From contig CAVVFG010000010.1 of the NCBI GenBank assembly GCA_963747405.1, positions 285,175 to 349,174 on the forward strand: a DNA stretch of 64,000 nucleotides, in the 5' to 3' direction. Made by a program: the position numbers and the translations under genes. The notes beneath the pieces were generated by a model that saw only the letters and a program-made list of their open reading frames with translations, was not told the DNA's origin and ran no database searches. Below, in pieces: positions 33,288 to 41,364 of this stretch. The DNA is from Fodinibacter sp963747405 (GTDB lineage Bacteria > Actinomycetota > Actinomycetes > Actinomycetales > Dermatophilaceae). Position 1 is the stretch's first letter. The number at the start of each line of letters is the position of its first letter.

Positions 33288-33407
33288 TGAACGTCGGTCA
33301 CGTGTGCGTCCTTCGCATGGGTGTTCTCCTGCGGAAGCAGCACGGGGCCGATTTCCATGGGCGAATCGACACGACCGAAGAGTCGCCCAACGGCGGATTG
33401 AGAGGGT

Positions 33408-33629
33408 ATGGCCAAGAAGGACGGCGTCATCGAGATCGAGGGCACGATCGTCGAGGCACTCCCGAACGCGATGTTCCGGGTTGAGCTCACGAACGGTCAC
33501 AAGGTCCTCGCGCACATCTCTGGGAAGATGCGCCAGCACTACATCCGGATCCTCCCCGAGGACCGTGTGGTGGTGGAGCTCAGCCCCTACGACCTGACCC
33601 GTGGCCGCATCGTCTTCCGCTACCGCTAG
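33408..33629 (+). CDS. infA: translation initiation factor IF-1
   Basis: IF-1, 73 aa, an OB-fold factor at the 30S A site. MAKKDGVIEIEGTIVEALPNAMFRVELTNGHKVLAHISGKMR is fully canonical. The ribosome-binding site is GAGAGGGT. It precedes rpmJ by 32 nt, the usual infA-rpmJ-rpsM order. Confidence 0.99.
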   Translation: MAKKDGVIEIEGTIVEALPNAMFRVELTNGHKVLAHISGKMRQHYIRILPEDRVVVELSPYDLTRGRIVFRYR

Positions 33630-33661
33630 ACCACAGTCATCGACGAGACAGCAAAGGCGAC

Positions 33662-33775
33662 ATGAAGGTTCAGCCGAGCGTCAAGAAGATCTGTGACAAG
33701 TGCAAGGTGATCCGCCGCAACGGGCGGGTCATGGTGATCTGCGAGAACCTGCGCCACAAGCAGCGCCAGGGCTGA
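33662..33775 (+). CDS. rpmJ: 50S ribosomal protein L36, zinc type
   Basis: L36, 37 aa, too short for most ORF cut-offs. It starts MKVQPSVKKICDKCKVIRRN; the zinc ligands C11, C14, C27 and H32 are all present, so this is the C+ form. The ATG at 33662 has AAAGGCG just upstream. It sits between infA and rpsM as expected. Confidence 0.98.
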   Translation: MKVQPSVKKICDKCKVIRRNGRVMVICENLRHKQRQG

Positions 33776-33915
33776 CCCCGCGTCAGCACGCAGCACCGCC
33801 CCGCCGGGGCCGCACGAGTCCACAGGGCTTCGAGCACACGCACAAGAGAATGCAGCACGCAGCACCCGACCCCCGACGGGTCACCTGGAACTCGCAGGTG
33901 GGCGCGGGACGTCAC

Positions 33916-33935
33916 CCTCGGCCCGGAGGCCGAGG
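33916..33935. other. hairpin in the rpsM leader
   Basis: CCTCGGCC-CGGA-GGCCGAGG is a perfect 8-bp stem with a CGGA tetraloop, 71 nt before rpsM, in a 231-nt spacer. It may be an attenuator or an autoregulatory protein-binding site (S4 controls the alpha operon in some bacteria); this is inference only. Confidence 0.45.
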
Positions 33936-34006
33936 ACCGGACCAGGATGGGCCGGACCGGTGGCTGCTCCAGACCTCCGGAACCACAGAATAGGAACCAT
34001 CCACAG

Positions 34007-34384
34007 ATGGCACGTCTTGTTGGAGTGGACCTCCCGCGCGAGAAGCGCGTCGAGGTCGCACTGACCTACATCTTCGGAGTCGGTCGGACCAGCGCGAGCA
34101 AGGCCCTCGCGGCCACCGGGGTCAACCCCGACACCCGCGTCAAGGACCTGGGAGACGCAGAGCTCGTCTCGCTTCGTGACTGGATCGAGGACAACCTCAA
34201 GGTCGAGGGAGACCTGCGCCGCGAGGTGCAGTCGGACATCCGCCGCAAGGTGGAGATCGGCTCGTACGAGGGCATCCGCCACCGTCGCGGCCTCCCGGTG
34301 CGCGGACAGCGCACCAAGACCAACGCGCGCACCCGCAAGGGCCCCAAGCGCACCGTCGCCGGCAAGAAGAAGGCCGGTAAGTGA
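34007..34384 (+). CDS. rpsM: 30S ribosomal protein S13
   Basis: S13, 125 aa, in the 30S head, contacting P-site tRNA and 50S. MARLVGVDLPREKRVEVALTYIFGVGRTSA and the terminal RHRRGLPVRGQRTKTNARTRKGPKRT are standard. ATG 34007 is chosen over the earlier open frame because homologues begin MARLVGVDLP. rpsK follows after 59 nt. Confidence 0.98.
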   Translation: MARLVGVDLPREKRVEVALTYIFGVGRTSASKALAATGVNPDTRVKDLGDAELVSLRDWIEDNLKVEGDLRREVQSDIRRKVEIGSYEGIRHRRGLPVRGQRTKTNARTRKGPKRTVAGKKKAGK

Positions 34385-34443
34385 CGCGCGCCCTGCGCCC
34401 GTCACCCCCGCCGCTTCCGAAGAACTCGTAGGAAAGAGAACAC

Positions 34444-34848
34444 ATGCCTCCCAAGGGCCGTACCGCGGGCGCCAAGAAGGTGCGCCGCAAGGAGAAGAAG
34501 AACGTCGCTGTGGGCCAGGCCCACATCAAGAGCACGTTCAACAACACGATCATCTCGATCACCGACCCCGCCGGGGCCGTCATCGCCTGGGCCTCCGCCG
34601 GCCAGGTGGGCTTCAAGGGTTCGCGCAAGTCCACGCCGTTCGCCGCGCAGACCGCCGCCGAGGCCGCCGCCCGTCGTGCCATGGAGCACGGCATGCGCAA
34701 GGTCGACGTCTTCGTCAAGGGCCCGGGTTCCGGTCGCGAGACCGCCATCCGCTCCCTGACCGCCGCCGGCCTCGAGGTCGGCTCGATCCAGGACGTCACC
34801 CCGAGCCCGCACAACGGTGTTCGCCCGCCCAAGCGCCGCCGCGTCTGA
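34444..34848 (+). CDS. rpsK: 30S ribosomal protein S11
   Basis: S11, 134 aa, in the 30S platform. HIKSTFNNTIISITDPAGAVIAWASAGQVGFKGSRKSTPFAAQ and TPSPHNGVRPPKRRRV are diagnostic. It is flanked by rpsM and rpsD in the classical alpha order. Confidence 0.98.
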   Translation: MPPKGRTAGAKKVRRKEKKNVAVGQAHIKSTFNNTIISITDPAGAVIAWASAGQVGFKGSRKSTPFAAQTAAEAAARRAMEHGMRKVDVFVKGPGSGRETAIRSLTAAGLEVGSIQDVTPSPHNGVRPPKRRRV

Positions 34849-34883
34849 GCGCCCGAGACTTCGCGAAAGGTAAGTAGACAGAC

Positions 34884-35492
34884 ATGGCCCGTTACACCGG
34901 ACCCATCACCAAGAAGTCGCGCCGGCTCAAGACCGACCTCGTCGGCGGCGACAAGAACTTCGACTTGCGTCCCTTCCCGCCCGGCCAGCACGGCCGCCGG
35001 CGGATCCAGGAGAAGGAGTACCTCACCCAGCTGCAGGAGAAGCAGAAGGCCCGCTTCACCTACGGCGTCATGGAGAAGCAGTTCCGCCGGTACTACAAGG
35101 AGGCGGCCAACCGCCCCGGCAAGACCGGTGAGAACATCCTCACCATCCTCGAGTCCCGCCTCGACAACGTCGTCTACCGCGCCGGCCTGGCCCGCACCCG
35201 CCGCCAGTCCCGCCAGCTCGTGACCCACGGTCACTTCCTGGTCAACGGCGTGCGCGTCGACGTCCCGAGCTACCGGGTCGAGCAGTACGACATCATCACG
35301 GTGCGCAAGCAGTCCGTCGAGACCCTCCCCTTCCAGCTGGCCCGCGAGACCTTCGGCGATCGCCCGATCCCGGCCTGGATGCAGGTCGTGCCGGGCAGCC
35401 TGCAGATCCTCATCCACCAGCTGCCGACCAGGGCCCAGATCGACACGGTCCTGGCCGAGCAGCTGATCGTCGAGTTCTACTCCAAGAACTGA
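34884..35492 (+). CDS. rpsD: 30S ribosomal protein S4
   Basis: S4, 202 aa, a 16S assembly initiator and fidelity protein. The S4 RNA-binding domain is visible (ESRLDNVVYRAGLARTRRQSRQLVTHGHFLVNG, about residues 90-122). The N-terminus lacks the cysteine cluster of zinc-type S4, so this is the C- form, unlike the zinc-type S14 and L36 here. rpoA follows after 147 nt. Confidence 0.98.
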   Translation: MARYTGPITKKSRRLKTDLVGGDKNFDLRPFPPGQHGRRRIQEKEYLTQLQEKQKARFTYGVMEKQFRRYYKEAANRPGKTGENILTILESRLDNVVYRAGLARTRRQSRQLVTHGHFLVNGVRVDVPSYRVEQYDIITVRKQSVETLPFQLARETFGDRPIPAWMQVVPGSLQILIHQLPTRAQIDTVLAEQLIVEFYSKN

Positions 35493-35639
35493 TTGTGCGT
35501 CGGATGCCGTCCGCCCCCCCGGGCGGGCGGCGCCGGCGGGCGGCCTGCACCACGGACAGAGGTGGGGTGGGCCCCGGGTCACGTACCCGGCATTCACGAG
35601 GCGTCATATGGCGGTCGCCCGTGGGAAGGAAGAACAACC

Positions 35640-36674
35640 GTGCTCATTGCACAGCGTCCCGTCCTCTCCGAGGACGTCATCTCCGAGTCCCGGAGCCGTT
35701 TCGTCATCGAGCCCCTCGAGCCCGGCTTCGGCTACACGCTCGGCAACTCGATGCGTCGCACCCTGCTCTCGAGCATCCCCGGTGCGGCCGTGACCAGCAT
35801 CCGCATCGACGGCGTGCTCCACGAGTTCTCCACGATCCCCGGGGTCAAGGAGGACGTCACCGAGATCATCCTCAACATCAAGGGCCTGGTCGTCTCCAGC
35901 GAGCACGACGAGCCCGTCGTGATGTACCTGCGCAAGCAGGGCGCCGGCGCGGTCACCGCGGCCGACATCGCCCCGCCGGCCGGCGTCGAGATCCACAACC
36001 CCACGCTGCACATCGCGACCCTGAACGACAAGGGCACCGTCGAGATGGAGCTCACCGTCGAGCGTGGCCGTGGCTACGTCTCCGCGCAGCAGAACAAGTC
36101 CGGTGACCAGGAGATCGGCCGCATCCCGGTCGACTCCATCTACAGCCCGGTGCTGTCCGTGACCTACAAGGTCGAGGCCACCCGTGTCGAGCAGCGCACC
36201 GACTTCGACCGCCTCGTCGTCGACGTCGAGACCAAGAACTCGATGGCCCCGCGCGACGCGCTCGCGTCCGCCGGCAAGACCCTCGTCGAGCTGTTCGGCC
36301 TGGCGCGTGAGCTCAACGTCGAGGCCGAGGGCATCGACATGGGCCCGTCGCCCACCGACGCCGCCCTCGCGGCCGACCTGGCGCTTCCGATCGAGGACCT
36401 CGACCTCACCGTGCGGTCCTACAACTGCCTCAAGCGCGAGGGCATCCACACCGTGGGTGAGCTCGTGGGCCGCAGCGAGGCCGACCTGCTCGACATCCGC
36501 AACTTCGGTGCGAAGTCGATCGACGAGGTCAAGGCCAAGCTCGCCGGCATGGGTCTGGCGCTCAAGGACAGCCCTCCCGGCTTCGACCCCAGCCTCATCG
36601 CCGACCGCTACGACGACTTCACCTTCGGAGAGGGCGAGGACGACGCGGCGTACGCCGAGGACGAGCAGCTCTGA
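35640..36674 (+). CDS. rpoA: RNA polymerase alpha subunit
   Basis: RpoA, 344 aa. The N-terminal domain (assembly) carries EPLEPGFGYTLGNSMRRTLLSSIPGAAVTSI; the C-terminal domain (promoter UP-element and activator contact) has LTVRSYNCLKREGIHTVGELVGRSEADLLDIRNFGAKSIDEV. The GTG at 35640, preceded by GGGAAGGA, gives the standard MLIAQRPVLSED start; the longer frame from 35493 is spurious. An acidic C-terminal tail follows (GEGEDDAAYAEDEQL). It sits between rpsD and rplQ as usual. Confidence 0.98.
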   Translation: MLIAQRPVLSEDVISESRSRFVIEPLEPGFGYTLGNSMRRTLLSSIPGAAVTSIRIDGVLHEFSTIPGVKEDVTEIILNIKGLVVSSEHDEPVVMYLRKQGAGAVTAADIAPPAGVEIHNPTLHIATLNDKGTVEMELTVERGRGYVSAQQNKSGDQEIGRIPVDSIYSPVLSVTYKVEATRVEQRTDFDRLVVDVETKNSMAPRDALASAGKTLVELFGLARELNVEAEGIDMGPSPTDAALAADLALPIEDLDLTVRSYNCLKREGIHTVGELVGRSEADLLDIRNFGAKSIDEVKAKLAGMGLALKDSPPGFDPSLIADRYDDFTFGEGEDDAAYAEDEQL

Positions 36675-36711
36675 CCAACGCCTCCAGGCCGTATAACCAA
36701 GGAGAACAGCA

Positions 36712-37440
36712 ATGCCCACCCCCACCAAGGGTCCCCGTCTCGGAGGCGGTCCCGCTCACCAGCGGCTCATCCTGGCGAACCTCGCGACCTCGCTCTTCGA
36801 GCACGACTCCATCACGACGACCGAGGCCAAGGCCAAGCGCCTGCGCCCCCTCGCCGAGCGCCTCATCACCTTCGGCAAGCGGGGTGACCTGCACTCCCGT
36901 CGCCGGGTGATGACGGTCATCCGCGACAAGAGCGTCGTGCACCGCCTGTTCGTCGAGATCGCGCCCGACATGGCCGAGCGCAACGGCGGCTACACCCGCA
37001 TCACGAAGATCGGCCCGCGCAAGGGCGACAACGCCCCCATGGCGGTCATCGAGCTCGTCCGCGAGCCCGTCGCCAGGAAGGCCACCGTCAAGGAGGCCGA
37101 GGGCGCGACCAAGCGTGCGGCCAAGGATGAGGCCAAGCGCACCGCGGCCCAGGACGGCGCCACGGCTGCCGAGACCGCCGACGTGCAGGACATCGACGTG
37201 CAGGACACCCCCGCCGTCGAGCTGCCTGCCGGTGCCGTCGCCGCGACCGAGGACGGCGCCGCCCCCGAGGGCTACACCGTCAAGGGCAACGCCGACTCCG
37301 GCAAGTACCACGTCGAGGGTTCGCAGTGGTACGACCAGACGGTCGCCGAGTTCTGGTTCAAGGACGCCGAGGCCGCCGAGGCCGCCGGCTTCGAGCCGGC
37401 CGGTGGCCCGTCGAAGCAGCCGGTCGACGACGAGGCCTGA
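36712..37440 (+). CDS. rplQ: 50S ribosomal protein L17 fused to a sunset-like domain
   Basis: A 242-aa protein. Residues 1-118 are a complete L17 (MPTPTKGPRLGGGPAHQRLILANLATSLFEHDSITTTEAKAKRLRPLAERL). Residues 119-180 are a Lys/Ala/Asp-rich linker. Residues about 185-230 (EGYTVKGNADSGKYHVEGSQWYDQTVAEFWFKDAEAAEAAGFEPA) match the small 'sunset' domain pattern KGNxxSxxYHVPG...F.....AEAAGF, known from other bacterial proteins. Typical L17 ends near residue 120, so the extension doubles its size. The function of the added domain is unknown. A strong terminator follows. Confidence 0.95.
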   Translation: MPTPTKGPRLGGGPAHQRLILANLATSLFEHDSITTTEAKAKRLRPLAERLITFGKRGDLHSRRRVMTVIRDKSVVHRLFVEIAPDMAERNGGYTRITKIGPRKGDNAPMAVIELVREPVARKATVKEAEGATKRAAKDEAKRTAAQDGATAAETADVQDIDVQDTPAVELPAGAVAATEDGAAPEGYTVKGNADSGKYHVEGSQWYDQTVAEFWFKDAEAAEAAGFEPAGGPSKQPVDDEA

Positions 37441-37467
37441 GCCGCGTCCGACACCAGCACCACGCAA

Positions 37468-37498
37468 CGGCCCCCCTCCCACTGCGGGAGGGGGGCCG
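37468..37498 (+). terminator. terminator of the alpha operon
   Basis: A 13-bp perfect stem (CGGCCCCCCTCCC 37468-37480 with 37486-37498) and an ACTGC loop, followed by TT, begins 27 nt after rplQ. truA has its own promoter just behind it. Confidence 0.85.
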
Positions 37499-37514
37499 TT
37501 CCGGCATCCGGCAC

Positions 37515-37520
37515 TACGCT
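37515..37520 (+). promoter_or_regulatory. -10 box of truA, probable leaderless promoter
   Basis: TACGCT ends 6 nt before the truA GTG at 37527, directly behind the rplQ terminator; this implies a leaderless truA mRNA. Confidence 0.5.
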
Positions 37521-37526
37521 GGCGCG

Positions 37527-38369
37527 GTGACGCTGCGGATCCGGATCGACCTGTCCTACGACGGGACGGCGTTCTCCGGGTGGGCGGCCCAGCCGGGCCG
37601 TCGCACCGTCGAGGACACCCTCAGCGGTGCCCTCACGACCATCGTGCGCAGCCCGACCCCGGTGCGCCTGGTCGTCGCCGGCCGCACGGATGCTGGGGTG
37701 CACGCCCGCGGGCAGGTGTGCCACGCCGACGTCGACCCAGCGGGCTGGGAGAAGGTGCGCGGCCGCTCCACGAGCGCGCCCGGGGAGGCGGCGGCGACCC
37801 GGCTGCGCGGCATCCTGCCGCCCGACCTGACGGTGCGGCGGGTGAGCCAGGCGCCCCACGGTTTCGACGCCCGCTTCTCGGCGCTGCGCCGCCGCTACCT
37901 CTACCGCATCTGCGACGACCCGGCCGCCCTGGACCCGCTGCGGCGCTTCGACACGATGCTAGTGCGTGGGCCGCTCGACGTCGCCGCCATGGATGCCGCC
38001 GCACGCAGCCTGCTCGGGCTGCACGACTTCGCCGCCTTCTGCCGGCGAAGGGCCGGCGCCACCACCGTGCGCACCCTGCTCGACCACCGCTGGGTGCGGG
38101 CGGCGGACGGCACGCTCGAGGCCACCGTGGTGGCTGACGCCTTCTGCCACAGCATGGTGCGTGCCCTGGTCGGGGCCGTGGTGCCGGTGGGGGAGGGGCG
38201 CCTGGCCGTGGGGGTGCCCAGGGAGGTCCTCGGGGGCGGGATCCGCGACTCGCGGGTGCGGGTGATGCCGCCCCACGGGCTCTCGCTCGAGGAGGTCACC
38301 TACCCGCCGGACGACGAGCTCGCCGCCCGCGCCGCCGAGTCCCGCAGCCGGCGGTCGCTGCCCGCCTGA
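37527..38369 (+). CDS. truA: tRNA pseudouridine(38-40) synthase
   Basis: TruA, 280 aa, which modifies U38-U40 of the anticodon arm. The catalytic aspartate is D55 in GRTDAGVHARGQV; RIRIDLSYDGTAFSGWAAQPGRRTVE and FCHSMVRALVGAVVPVGEGR are also diagnostic. GTG 37527 was selected because the protein start aligns with the family and a -10 box lies 6 nt upstream. rplQ-truA adjacency is widespread in actinobacteria. Confidence 0.95.
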   Translation: MTLRIRIDLSYDGTAFSGWAAQPGRRTVEDTLSGALTTIVRSPTPVRLVVAGRTDAGVHARGQVCHADVDPAGWEKVRGRSTSAPGEAAATRLRGILPPDLTVRRVSQAPHGFDARFSALRRRYLYRICDDPAALDPLRRFDTMLVRGPLDVAAMDAAARSLLGLHDFAAFCRRRAGATTVRTLLDHRWVRAADGTLEATVVADAFCHSMVRALVGAVVPVGEGRLAVGVPREVLGGGIRDSRVRVMPPHGLSLEEVTYPPDDELAARAAESRSRRSLPA

Positions 38370-38473
38370 CAGCCGGCCCACGTGGCAGGGGAGTCCCCTG
38401 TCGTGGCGGGCCGGCCATGGGGGACGATGGACCGACGCCAGGTACCGGGGACGAGCACGCAGGAGGTCGATGG

Positions 38474-38983
38474 ATGGGTGACAACGTCTGGCAGGTCCCG
38501 AAGTCGATCCACGTCACCCGGGACACCCAGGAGGGCACGGCAGCGGGCATCTACGGCATCATCGTCAGCGCGGCGGTGATGTCGGCCTCGCACGGCGAGA
38601 CCGGGCTGGCTGTGGAGGTCACCGTGCTCGTCACCCTCGTCATCTACTGGGGTGCGGAGCGCTACGCCCGGATCGTCGCCGAGCGCATCCACGAAGGGCA
38701 CCGCCTGAGCTGGGCCACCGTGCGAGAGCAGCTGACCTCCGGCTGGGAGATGGTCACCGCCTCGGCACTGCCGCTCATCGTCCTGGCCGTGCTGAGCCTG
38801 TTCGGCGCCGAGGTGTCCACGGCAGTCCTCGGCGCGCTCATCTGCAGCACGGTGCTGCTGTGCATCGCCGGCTGGGCCATGGGCCGGGGCGGGCGACTCA
38901 CGACGCGTGAACGCATCGTCTCGGCCTGCGTCGCCGGCACGTTCGGCATCCTGTTCATCGCGCTGAAGACCTTCCTGCACTGA
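38474..38983 (+). CDS. conserved hypothetical membrane protein
   Basis: A 169-aa integral membrane protein with about four helices: TAAGIYGIIVSAAVMSAS, LAVEVTVLVTLVIYWGAERYA, MVTASALPLIVLAVLSLFG and VLGALICSTVLLCIAGWAMG, plus a final hydrophobic stretch (IVSACVAGTFGILFIALKTFL). The hydrophilic loop carries YARIVAERIHEGHRLSWATVREQL, a pattern recurring in actinobacterial proteins of unknown function. ATG 38474 follows AGGAGG (38461-38466) at 7 nt; an in-frame ATG at 38417 has no ribosome-binding site. No function is assigned. Confidence 0.75.
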   Translation: MGDNVWQVPKSIHVTRDTQEGTAAGIYGIIVSAAVMSASHGETGLAVEVTVLVTLVIYWGAERYARIVAERIHEGHRLSWATVREQLTSGWEMVTASALPLIVLAVLSLFGAEVSTAVLGALICSTVLLCIAGWAMGRGGRLTTRERIVSACVAGTFGILFIALKTFLH

Positions 38984-39034
38984 CGGCCCGGCGGGCGACG
39001 CCGAATCTCGGTCGAGTTCACCGCCCCCGTCGGC

Positions 39035-39040
39035 CAGACT
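39035..39040 (+). promoter_or_regulatory. -10-like box of the ABC-F gene
   Basis: CAGACT (T at position 1 replaced by C) lies 8 nt before GTG 39049, the same spacing as the leaderless promoters nearby. Confidence 0.35.
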
Positions 39041-39048
39041 GGTGACTC

Positions 39049-40743
39049 GTGGGCCATCTCGACGTCAACGCCGTGAGCTTCTCGCTTCCCGACGGCAGGC
39101 GCCTGCTGCGCGACGTCACCTTCCGGGTGGGCGAGGGGGCCAAGGTCGCCCTGATCGGCCCGAACGGCACCGGCAAGACCACCCTGCTGCGCATCCTCGC
39201 CGGCGACCTCCCGGCATCCGACGGCGCCGTGACGCGCAGCGGGGGCCTGGGCGTCATGCGGCAGTTCATCGGGAAGGTGCGTGACGACAGCACGGTGCGC
39301 GACCTGCTCGTCTCCGTCGCCCCCGAGCCGGTGCGCCGGGCCGCGCTCGAGGTCGACCGCACCGAGCTCGCGATGATGGAGCGCGAGACCGAGCAGGACC
39401 AGCTCGACTACGCGCAGGCCCTGGCCGACTGGGGCGACGTGGGCGGCTACGAGTGGGAGACCCGCTGGGACGTCTGCACCGTGGCCGCGCTCGGCACGCC
39501 GTTCGAGCGGGCCCAGTGGCGGCAGGTGTCGACGCTCTCCGGTGGCGAGCAGAAGCGGGTGGTGCTCGAGGCGCTGCTGCGCGGGCCCGAGGAGGTGCTG
39601 CTGCTCGACGAGCCGGACAACTACCTCGACGTGCCGACCAAGCGCTGGCTGGAGGCGCGGCTCGTGGAGTCGGCCAAGACCGTGCTGTTCGTCAGCCACG
39701 ACCGCGAACTGCTCGACCGGGTGGCCACCCGGATCGCGACGCTCGAGCCGAGCCGCGGGGGCAACACCGTGTGGGTGCACCCGGGCCGGTTCTCGACCTA
39801 CGACCGGGCCCGGGCCGACCGCAACGACCGGCTCGACGAGCAGCGGCGCCGCTGGGACGAGGAGCTCGCCAAGCTCAAGGCACTGGTGGTCATGTACCGG
39901 CAGAAGGCGGCGTACAACGCCGACATGGCCTCGCGCCTCCAGGCCGCCGAGACCAGGCTGCGCAGGTTCGAGGAGGCCGGGCCGCCCGAGGCGGTGCCGC
40001 TGCGCCAGAAGGTGGCCATGCGGCTCACCGGGGGACGCACCGCCAAGCGTGCCGTCGTGGCGAGCGGGCTCGAGCTGCGGGTCGACGGGGGCCAGCTGAT
40101 GCAGCCCTTCGACGCCGAGATCTGGTTCGGCGAGCGGGTGGGCGTGCTGGGCAGCAACGGCTCGGGCAAGTCGCACTTCCTGCGCCTGCTGGCGGCCGGC
40201 GGCAGCGACCCCGACCGCGAGCACCAGCCGGTCGGCGACATCCGCCCGGCGCCGGTCGAGCACGCCGGGCGCGTGGTGCTCGGCTCGCGGGTGCGCCCGG
40301 GATGGTTCGCCCAGACGCACGACCACGCCGCGCTGCACGGTCGCACGCTGCTCGAGATCCTGCACCGCGGTGACGACCACCGCGCGGGGATGCCGCGTGA
40401 CCTCGCCGCCCGCGCCCTCGACCGCTACGGCCTGGCGCAGGCCTCGGAGCAGACCTTCGACTCGCTCTCGGGCGGGCAGCAGGCCCGGTTGCAGATCCTG
40501 CTGCTCGAGCTGTCCGGGGCGACCCTGCTGCTGCTCGACGAGCCGACCGACAACCTCGACCTGCACTCGGCCGAGGCCCTCGAGGACGCTCTCGACGCGT
40601 TCGAGGGCACGGTGCTCGCCGTCACCCACGATCGCTGGTTCGCGCGCGGCCTCGACCGCTTTCTGGTCTTCCGGGCCGACGGCCGGGTGGTCGCGTCGGA
40701 CGAGGCGATCTGGGACGAGGCCCGGGTCGACCGGCAGCGCTGA
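39049..40743 (+). CDS. ABC-F family ATPase
   Basis: A 564-aa protein with two ABC ATPase domains and no membrane segments. Domain 1 has Walker A GPNGTGKTT (residues 37-45), signature LSGGEQKR and Walker B LLLDEPDNYLDVP; domain 2 has GSNGSGKS, LSGGQQAR and LLLDEPTDNLDL. The charged linker between them (YDRARADRNDRLDEQRRRWDEELAKLKALV...) is the P-site tRNA interaction motif region of ABC-F factors. Such proteins act on ribosomes, in translation regulation or antibiotic protection. Which subclass this is cannot be told by eye. Confidence 0.9.
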   Translation: MGHLDVNAVSFSLPDGRRLLRDVTFRVGEGAKVALIGPNGTGKTTLLRILAGDLPASDGAVTRSGGLGVMRQFIGKVRDDSTVRDLLVSVAPEPVRRAALEVDRTELAMMERETEQDQLDYAQALADWGDVGGYEWETRWDVCTVAALGTPFERAQWRQVSTLSGGEQKRVVLEALLRGPEEVLLLDEPDNYLDVPTKRWLEARLVESAKTVLFVSHDRELLDRVATRIATLEPSRGGNTVWVHPGRFSTYDRARADRNDRLDEQRRRWDEELAKLKALVVMYRQKAAYNADMASRLQAAETRLRRFEEAGPPEAVPLRQKVAMRLTGGRTAKRAVVASGLELRVDGGQLMQPFDAEIWFGERVGVLGSNGSGKSHFLRLLAAGGSDPDREHQPVGDIRPAPVEHAGRVVLGSRVRPGWFAQTHDHAALHGRTLLEILHRGDDHRAGMPRDLAARALDRYGLAQASEQTFDSLSGGQQARLQILLLELSGATLLLLDEPTDNLDLHSAEALEDALDAFEGTVLAVTHDRWFARGLDRFLVFRADGRVVASDEAIWDEARVDRQR

Positions 40744-40793
40744 CGTTCGCCACGTCACAGCCGGTTCACCGGCGGGGCGCTTCCCATCGGCGC

Positions 40794-40799
40794 CAGACT
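40794..40799 (+). promoter_or_regulatory. -10-like box of the SnoaL-like gene
   Basis: CAGACT lies 7 nt before ATG 40807. No Shine-Dalgarno sequence is present, so a leaderless start is likely. Confidence 0.35.
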
Positions 40800-40806
40800 T
40801 GCCACC

Positions 40807-41217
40807 ATGTACCCCCAGCGCAACAAGGAACGCACCCTGGCCGCCGTGGTGGCCCTCAACCGCGGTGACGTCGACGGGTACCTGGCCATCTACGCTCCGC
40901 ACGCCGTGGTCCACGGGCTGCCCGACCACGTGACGCCCGACGTCGCGGGGCACCGCGAGGTGCTCCACGAGATGCGCCGCGCGCTGCCCGACCTGCGGGC
41001 CCAGCTGGTCGCCGTGGTCGCCGAGGGCGACCTGCTCGCTGCTCGGGTCACCTATTGGGGCACCCACCAGGGCACGTTGCTCGGTGTCGCCCCCACCGGC
41101 CGGGTCGTCACCTGGGACGCCATGACCTTCCGCCGCTTCGACGACCAGGGCCGGGTCGTCGAGCGCTGGATCATCGACGACGACCTCGGCCTGCTGAGCA
41201 GGCTCGACCTCGTCTGA
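40807..41217 (+). CDS. SnoaL-like/ester cyclase family protein
   Basis: A 136-aa single-domain protein with the NTF2-like SnoaL fold signature: an N-terminal helix ERTLAAVVALNRGDVDGYLAIYAPHAVVHG, then GHREVLHEMRRALPDLRAQLVAVVAEGDLLAARVTYWGTHQG, then GVAPTGRVVTWDAMTFRRFDDQGRVVERWIIDDDLGLLSRL. Family members include polyketide cyclases, but most are uncharacterised with varied small-molecule substrates. No biosynthetic cluster surrounds it. It lies just downstream of the ABC-F gene with its own apparent -10. Confidence 0.8.
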   Translation: MYPQRNKERTLAAVVALNRGDVDGYLAIYAPHAVVHGLPDHVTPDVAGHREVLHEMRRALPDLRAQLVAVVAEGDLLAARVTYWGTHQGTLLGVAPTGRVVTWDAMTFRRFDDQGRVVERWIIDDDLGLLSRLDLV

Positions 41218-41235
41218 GACGCCGCTGGACGTCGT

Positions 41236-41248
41236 ACCAAGCGTTGGT
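41236..41248. promoter_or_regulatory. LacI-type operator 1
   Basis: ACCAAGCGTTGGT is a near-perfect dyad around a central GCG, typical of LacI-family sugar regulators. It lies 117 nt upstream of the amylase start. Confidence 0.5.
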
Positions 41249-41283
41249 AAAGACATGGCAAGATCTCGGTACGAAATCCACAT

Positions 41284-41296
41284 GTAAAGCGTTTAC
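41284..41296. promoter_or_regulatory. LacI-type operator 2
   Basis: GTAAAGCGTTTAC matches the MalR/CcpA-like LacI-family consensus closely. It lies 68 nt upstream of the amylase ATG, 48 nt centre-to-centre from operator 1, so repression of the secreted amylase by a maltose/starch regulator is likely. Confidence 0.6.
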
Positions 41297-41364
41297 GCAT
41301 CTACGTTTCTCGGCGAAACCCCCACCCCGGTCGGCGCTGCGACCGGATCCCCCGAGGAGCAACG

